Below, in pieces: positions 59,483-64,000 of a DNA stretch of 64,000 bases; the first letter of the stretch is position 1; each line of letters begins with the position of its first letter. The notes beneath the pieces were generated by a model. That model searched no databases, was not told the DNA's origin, and saw only the letters and a list, made by a program, of their open reading frames with translations. This DNA is from Haloimpatiens sp. FM7315 (GTDB taxonomy: Bacteria; Bacillota; Clostridia; Clostridiales; Clostridiaceae). Both the position numbers and the translations under genes were made by a program. Location of the stretch: NCBI GenBank assembly GCA_041861885.1, contig JBGVUE010000001.1:2344001-2408000 (forward strand), given 5' to 3'.

Positions 59483-61754
59483 ATGAATTTCAAAAAATAT
59501 CCTATGTATTAGCCATAAGTTTAGTTATATCTTGTCTTCCTCTTAATACTTTTGCATTCTCAAAGAAATCTGGAGGTGAAAAAAATCAAAAAATAGTTGT
59601 AACTAACAAAACCACTGGTATTTCTAAGGATAAAGCTAAAAGTATAGCAGAAAAAACTATAAAAGAAAAGTTAAATATAACAATAGATAATAGCTATAAT
59701 TTTAGAACTGAGTTTAGAGAAAATTATATTGATGAACATAAAAATTATGCTTGGTATATAACCGTTGAGAAAAGTACATCTTTCTATAATTCCAATATTA
59801 GTTTAACTATAGATAGCGATACAGGAAAGGTTCTAGAGATTTATGTTTATGAAGATTCAAATAATAATGATAATAATATAGCTTCAATTACAGAAGAGGA
59901 GGCAAAAAAATCTCCGATGATTTTCTAAAAAAGCTATGTCCTAAAGAAGCCTTAGAAGTTACTTGTAAAGATGCTAACAAATACGGATATCACTCCTATA
60001 ACAATTATGAATTTCTTTACACCAGAATGATTAAAGGTATTCCTTTTTACGACAATTCTATTAGAGTAACTGTAGATGGAACTACTGGAAAAATAATTAA
60101 CTACCTTAATATTTGGTATGATGATATTAAAATTAATAAGGATACTAAAGCAAAAATCACAGAAGACCAAGCAAAAATCCTTTTTAAAGATAATTTACAA
60201 ATGTATCCATACTACTGCTATTTTTCAAATAATTATTCTGAAAAAGGCTTTGTAATAAAACCTGTATTTTCTGTATCTTATAAAAAAATGCCACTCATTG
60301 ATGCAATATCTTCAAAATGGATAAACCACTCATATAATATAAATTATACAAAATTAGAAAAGGATTTAACTGAAAAAGAAAAAGAAAATCTTTTCAAAAA
60401 GATTAAACCTATAAAAAATTATGACAAGGAACTTACAAAAGAAGAGGCCTCTAAAAAAATTCTAAGCCTACTTAAACAAATATATAATGAAGACTTTAAA
60501 ATAAATAAAATAGACTACCTAGATAACGGTGTTTCCGAAACAAATGGACATGGTAGAATTAGTTGGTTTGCCCAAACATCTTCGAATAAAGACAAAAGAA
60601 AAGAAGTAAACATTACAATTAATGCAGAAAACGGAACTTTAGTTAACTTATACAAATTTACTATCTATGATCCAAAAGATTCAAATTCTAATGGTAAAAC
60701 TTCTAAAGAAATATCCTTTGATGAGGTTTATAAAAAGGCATTAGATTTAATTTTACAAAACCAGCCAGAAAAGTTAAAAGAAGTTGTGACAAAACAATCC
60801 TATATTAAGGGAAATAGCAATAATAATGACAATTATAGAGATGAATATTGTTTTATATTTAATCAAAAGGTCAATGGAATTTCTTATTTAAATAACAATA
60901 TAAGCATAAGCTATGATATTAAAACAGGAGAGCTTTCAAATTTTGATATTTATTGGAATGAAAATATAAAATTTCCTTCTTTAGATAAATTTCTAAGTAT
61001 CAAAAAGGCTAATGAAATTTATTTAAATAAGTTTTCTCCAATTTTGTATTACAAGTACTTTAAAGAAAAGGGAAAAAATCCGGAAATAAAACTAGTATAC
61101 AGTTTGCCAGTTGAAACTCCATATTACGGTAATCCTTACATGGACGTATTTACTGGAAATTTATTATCGGATACGGGAGAATTCCTTGACGAAAATATAG
61201 ATTTATTTAAAGAAAAAATTAAGGGAAATAAATACGAAAAACTACTTTCTATCTTAGCTTTCAACAATATTGTAGATACTAGAAACTTTGATCCAAAAAA
61301 GGATATAACAAATATGGATTTAATAAAAATGTTAGTTCTTGCCAAAGGTTATAATGTATCCTTACTTGAAAAAACAAGTTCACTAAATTTTAAATCTAAT
61401 TATGATAAAGAAGATATAAATTATAAATATCTGCAACTTGCAGTTGCCTATGGAATACTTGAAAATAAAGAGGGAGTTTTCGATTCCAATGGATTAGTAA
61501 AAAGAAAAACTATGGCAAAATCCTTGATAAAAGTCCTAGGCTATGAGCCTTTAGCAAAATGTACTGATATGTTTAAACTTAATATAGCAGATATTAAAGA
61601 TATAGATAAAGAAGACCTTGGATATATGTCCATTGCTAAAAGCTTAAATATACTAGAAATTCAAGACAATAAATTAAATCCAAATAACAATGCAACTACA
61701 ACTGAATTATGTTATGCGATTTACAATGTTTTATCTAATTTAAGACATAACTAA
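59483..61754 (+). CDS. Secreted YcdB/YcdC-domain protein with S-layer homology end (two frameshifts)
   Basis: About 757 residues when corrected. Signal peptide (VLAISLVISCLPLNTFAFS), several PepSY/YcdB-like repeats with SxxxAxxIAxKxIKEK and DxxTGKxxxxY patterns (LTIDSDTGKVLEIYVYED, VTVDGTTGKIINYLNIWY). The C-terminus (about 590-757) has SLH-like segments (LLSILAFNNIVDTRNFDPKK, LGYMSIAKSLNILE). Breaks lie in A6 (59492-59497) and A7 (59904-59910) runs, each repaired by one A. Probably non-covalently wall-anchored. ATG behind GGAGG. Confidence 0.85.
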
Positions 61755-61766
61755 AATAATATGCGT

Positions 61767-61814
61767 AAAAACCAGTAACTTTATGGTAAATAAATCCACA
61801 AGTTACTGGTTTTA
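61767..61814. terminator. Bidirectional terminator
   Basis: AAAACCAGTAACTT/AAGTTACTGGTTTT with A/T flanks, between convergent genes. Confidence 0.85.
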
Positions 61815-61821
61815 TATTTTG

Positions 61822-62484
61822 TTATTTAATTTTATTTATATACCTATATATAGTAGTTTCTGAAGTCCTTAAGTTTTTTGCAACCTCACTTACTCCACCT
61901 TTTAAAAGAAATATACCCTTTTCATTTAATTTTTTAACAATCTCAAGCTTCTCTTCAGCGGACATTCTCTCTGGCTCTACAGGATACTCCTTTAAAACTC
62001 CAGATATAATTGAGTCTATAACCTCATCTATATTTTCATCTAAATGCTCGAATAAAAGAGTATTATTTTGTGTGCTACTCTTTTCATCGCTTATTTCCTC
62101 ATCAATGTTTATTAAACTATTGAGAATATCCCTGGCTTTTATCATGGAAGTTACGTCAATATTTATACATATCATACCTATAATATTGCCCTCATCTTTT
62201 ATAAAATAACTAGAAGATTTAAAAACTCTGTTACCTTTAGAGTTTCCCCTGTAGTTGCATATAAATTCTTTGTTTTTATAGGTTTTATCTTTTAGTATCT
62301 TAAGGGCAAGGTCCGTTAAAGGGCCCTTTTCTTTTCTTCCACTTACTTCTCCATTTACTATAGTAACTATTGAATTTTCAGGATTAGTAACATCATGTAA
62401 TACTACTTCTGAATCCTCTCCCAAAACATCCCCTATAAATTTCACCAAGGGAATATATTTCTCAAGTTTATTTAAGTTCGACAT
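61822..62484 (-). CDS. YheO/DauR-like PAS and HTH transcriptional regulator
   Basis: 220 residues. N-terminal YheO-like PAS domain (VLGEDSEVVLHDVTNPENSI, GNIIGMICINIDVTSM) and a C-terminal HTH (GIFLLKGGVSEVAKNLRTSE). DauR relatives respond to D-amino acids; the ligand here is unknown. ATG behind AAGGAGA. It follows aroQ by 28 nt and probably shares its transcript. Confidence 0.9.
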   Translation of the reverse strand: MSNLNKLEKYIPLVKFIGDVLGEDSEVVLHDVTNPENSIVTIVNGEVSGRKEKGPLTDLALKILKDKTYKNKEFICNYRGNSKGNRVFKSSSYFIKDEGNIIGMICINIDVTSMIKARDILNSLINIDEEISDEKSSTQNNTLLFEHLDENIDEVIDSIISGVLKEYPVEPERMSAEEKLEIVKKLNEKGIFLLKGGVSEVAKNLRTSETTIYRYINKIK

Positions 62485-62512
62485 TAACGTATCTCCTTTA
62501 TTTAATATACAA

Positions 62513-62962
62513 TTATTTATCCATTAAATCCATGCTATATTCCACAATACCCATCATTGCCATGGTATAGCCGAAATATCCAAACCCACAGATTTGTCCT
62601 ATACAAGAAGGTGCTATAACGGATTTTTTTCTAAACTCATCTCTATTTTGAATATTGCTTATATGAACTTCCACTGTAGGTATACTTACTGCCTTTATAG
62701 CATCATAAATCGCTATACTATAGTGAGTGTATGCACCTGGATTTATTACTATACCATCATATTTTTCAAAATAAGCTTTTTGTATAAAATTTATAATTTC
62801 CCCCTCAATATTGCTTTGCACTATGTCTATATCAATTTTAAGCTGCTTTGCACTTTCATTTATATAACTACACAATTGACTATAGTTCATTTCCCCATAT
62901 ATATCTTTTTCTCTAACACCTAGCATATTTATATTAGGTCCATTGATTATTAAAAATTTCAT
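62513..62962 (-). CDS. aroQ: Type II 3-dehydroquinate dehydratase
   Basis: 149 residues, normal length. Third step of the shikimate pathway. FLIINGPNINMLGVREKDIYG (catalytic Tyr and Arg region), VINPGAYTHYSIAIYDAI and VEVHISNIQNRDEFRKKS are diagnostic. The ATG has no adjacent Shine-Dalgarno; GGGTAGGTG lies upstream beyond a hairpin. Other aro genes are absent nearby. Confidence 0.96.
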   Translation of the reverse strand: MKFLIINGPNINMLGVREKDIYGEMNYSQLCSYINESAKQLKIDIDIVQSNIEGEIINFIQKAYFEKYDGIVINPGAYTHYSIAIYDAIKAVSIPTVEVHISNIQNRDEFRKKSVIAPSCIGQICGFGYFGYTMAMMGIVEYSMDLMDK

Positions 62963-62999
62963 AGCAATACTGTTTTTAAAAAACAGCTTTCACCTACCC
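62963..62999 (-). promoter_or_regulatory. Distant Shine-Dalgarno separated from aroQ start by a hairpin
   Basis: GGGTAGGTG (62991-62999), AAAG, then the palindrome CTGTTTTTTAAAAACAG (62970-62986) and 7 nt to the ATG. If folded, AGGTG comes within about 11 nt of the start. The spacer 63000-63193 beyond it shows no gene. Confidence 0.5.
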
Positions 63000-63193
63000 T
63001 TCCCATTAAAAAAATTCTAAGTTAACTATAAAGCATAACAAATTATTACCTGTAGCAATAATAAGCTATATCTTTCACAATAACATATTATTATTTTAAT
63101 ATCAATGAAACTTAACTAGTGATGTTAAATTCATACCTTATATTTTAAAATATTTTGGTAATTTTTATTTAAATCCACAGCCTTAGATAAATT

Positions 63194-63234
63194 TAAAGAG
63201 CTACCTCACGAAAAAATAGTGGGCAGCTCTTTTT
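63194..63234 (-). terminator. Terminator of ridA
   Basis: AAAGAGCT/AGCTCTTT arms with inner CCCAC/GTGAG-type pairing, flanked by A/T tracts, 22 nt past ridA. Confidence 0.8.
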
Positions 63235-63255
63235 AGTTCTAAAATTTATCTGTAA

Positions 63256-63633
63256 CTAAGCTAATGCAATTACTTCTATTTCAACTAATGCATCTTTTGG
63301 TAATCTTGCAACTTGAACTGCACTTCTAGCTGGATATGCTCCATTAAAAAATGCTCCGTAAACTTCATTCATCTTTGCAAAATCATTCATATCCTTTAAG
63401 AAAACTGTTGTCTTAACAACTTTATCTAAGTTGCTTCCTACAGATTCTAATATAGCTTTTACGTTTTCTAAAGATTGTTTAGTTTGTTCTTCTATAGTAG
63501 CTGGCATTTCTCCAGTTTTAACGTCTATTGGAAGTTGTCCTGAAGTATATACAAGCTCTCCTATTTTTATTCCTTGTGAATATGGTCCTATAGCTCCTGG
63601 TGCACCCTTAGTTGATATAACTTCTTTATTCAT
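63256..63633 (-). CDS. ridA: RidA family enamine/imine deaminase
   Basis: 125 residues. Removes reactive 2-aminoacrylate-type enamines from PLP enzymes. [34 protein letters not shown], and the substrate-binding Arg in [20 protein letters not shown] match the RidA archetype. ATG at 63633 is 8 nt from GGAGG. Confidence 0.97.
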   Translation of the reverse strand: MNKEVISTKGAPGAIGPYSQGIKIGELVYTSGQLPIDVKTGEMPATIEEQTKQSLENVKAILESVGSNLDKVVKTTVFLKDMNDFAKMNEVYGAFFNGAYPARSAVQVARLPKDALVEIEVIALA

Positions 63634-63895
63634 CCTCAAATCCTCCTATGATTGAAAATTTTTTTACATAGATATGATAATTTTTTATCACCATGTAATT
63701 AATTATACTCTAACATTTTTTTATTTCAACAATATACTAAAATATAATGATGAAAATGTAAACATTTTAATGTACATATTTAATAAGCTATTGAAAATAC
63801 TAGCTTAATATTATAAAATAGGGTTGTGTTTCTAAATACAATGCCTAAAGGGATAATAAATATAAATAACTTTATTATTTGATAACTATACACTC

Positions 63896-63913
63896 TTAAC
63901 CTTTGGTTAAGGT
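63896..63913. promoter_or_regulatory. TTAACC-N3-GGTTAA palindrome upstream of the last gene
   Basis: TTAACC-TTT-GGTTAA (63896-63910) followed by a T8 run. It could be a weak terminator or an operator; the core matches the palindrome at 7359-7373. The rest of 63640-63950 holds no gene. Confidence 0.4.
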
Positions 63914-63950
63914 TTTTTTTGGATTATTAAACACTTAGGAGGAGATTAAA

Positions 63951-64000
63951 ATGAAAAACTTTATTAAAGAAATGATTTGGCTTCATATTGGCCTTATCAT
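63951..64000 (+). CDS. Start of an unidentified gene (partial)
   Basis: An ATG with AGGAGGAG 8 nt upstream opens MKNFIKEMIWLHIGLI and runs off the window. The hydrophobic turn after residue 8 suggests a membrane protein. Too short to identify. Confidence 0.6.
   Translation, partial: MKNFIKEMIWLHIGLI

Overview
The window is low-GC chromosomal DNA of a spore-forming anaerobic Firmicute, most likely Clostridium sensu stricto. The base composition is strongly AT-rich and TTG/GTG starts are frequent. There are sporulation genes (YtxC, an alpha/beta-type SASP, a PdaB-like deacetylase), a flavodiiron protein, T-box-controlled tRNA synthetases and a clostridial 1,430-residue BcrA/BadF-HgdB fusion. 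I see no phage, IS element or CRISPR array.

Layout. 1-9.9 kb: a partial K+ channel subunit; infC-rpmI-rplT behind an L20-type leader; thrS behind a T-box; ytxC; a DUF6873 protein; an XRE regulator; five tRNA genes (Val-Asp-Phe-Gly-Cys); hslO and a methyltransferase. 10-23.2 kb: a SASP gene, then an oligopeptide permease locus with oppBCDF preceded by four tandem oppA paralogues. Each oppA has its own promoter, a conserved inverted repeat and a terminator. 23.5-27.6 kb: acetyl-route diaminopimelate/lysine genes dapA-dapB, patA (opposite strand) and dapH, with a 211-bp near-palindrome between dapB and patA. 27.7-42.8 kb: a double-OB SSB, a deacetylase, DUF4364, a beta-propeller, a TSCPD protein, a flavodiiron protein, YigZ, a HEAT protein, a MocR regulator, a nucleotidyltransferase, folC, an amidohydrolase and T-box-valS. 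42.8-53.5 kb: nadABC, and an ABC importer whose lipoprotein gene is separated from its ATPase/permease genes by the giant activase/dehydratase gene. 53.5-64 kb: a TPR protein, a transglutaminase, recX, an M16 peptidase, preQ1-I riboswitch-queT, an L,D-transpeptidase, a YcdB/SLH exoprotein, a DauR-like regulator, aroQ, ridA and the start of another gene.

Fourteen otherwise intact genes (infC, thrS, ytxC, the fourth oppA, patA, ssb, a beta-propeller gene, a HEAT gene, a mocR gene, folC, an amidohydrolase gene, recX, an L,D-transpeptidase gene and a YcdB gene) are interrupted by 19 frameshifts. All lie in A/T homopolymers of 5-7 nt, and 18 of 19 are repaired by adding one base to the run. Essential genes are among them, so I read these as sequence errors, not pseudogenes, and give corrected gene ends.

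The most interesting signals are: the oppA array with an inverted repeat placed exactly 2 nt upstream of the -35 box in three copies; the 211-bp palindrome; three genes (hslO, nadA, aroQ) whose only good Shine-Dalgarno is separated from the start codon by a compact hairpin; a terminator hairpin that buries the Shine-Dalgarno of the L,D-transpeptidase gene; and a probable AUU start for infC.
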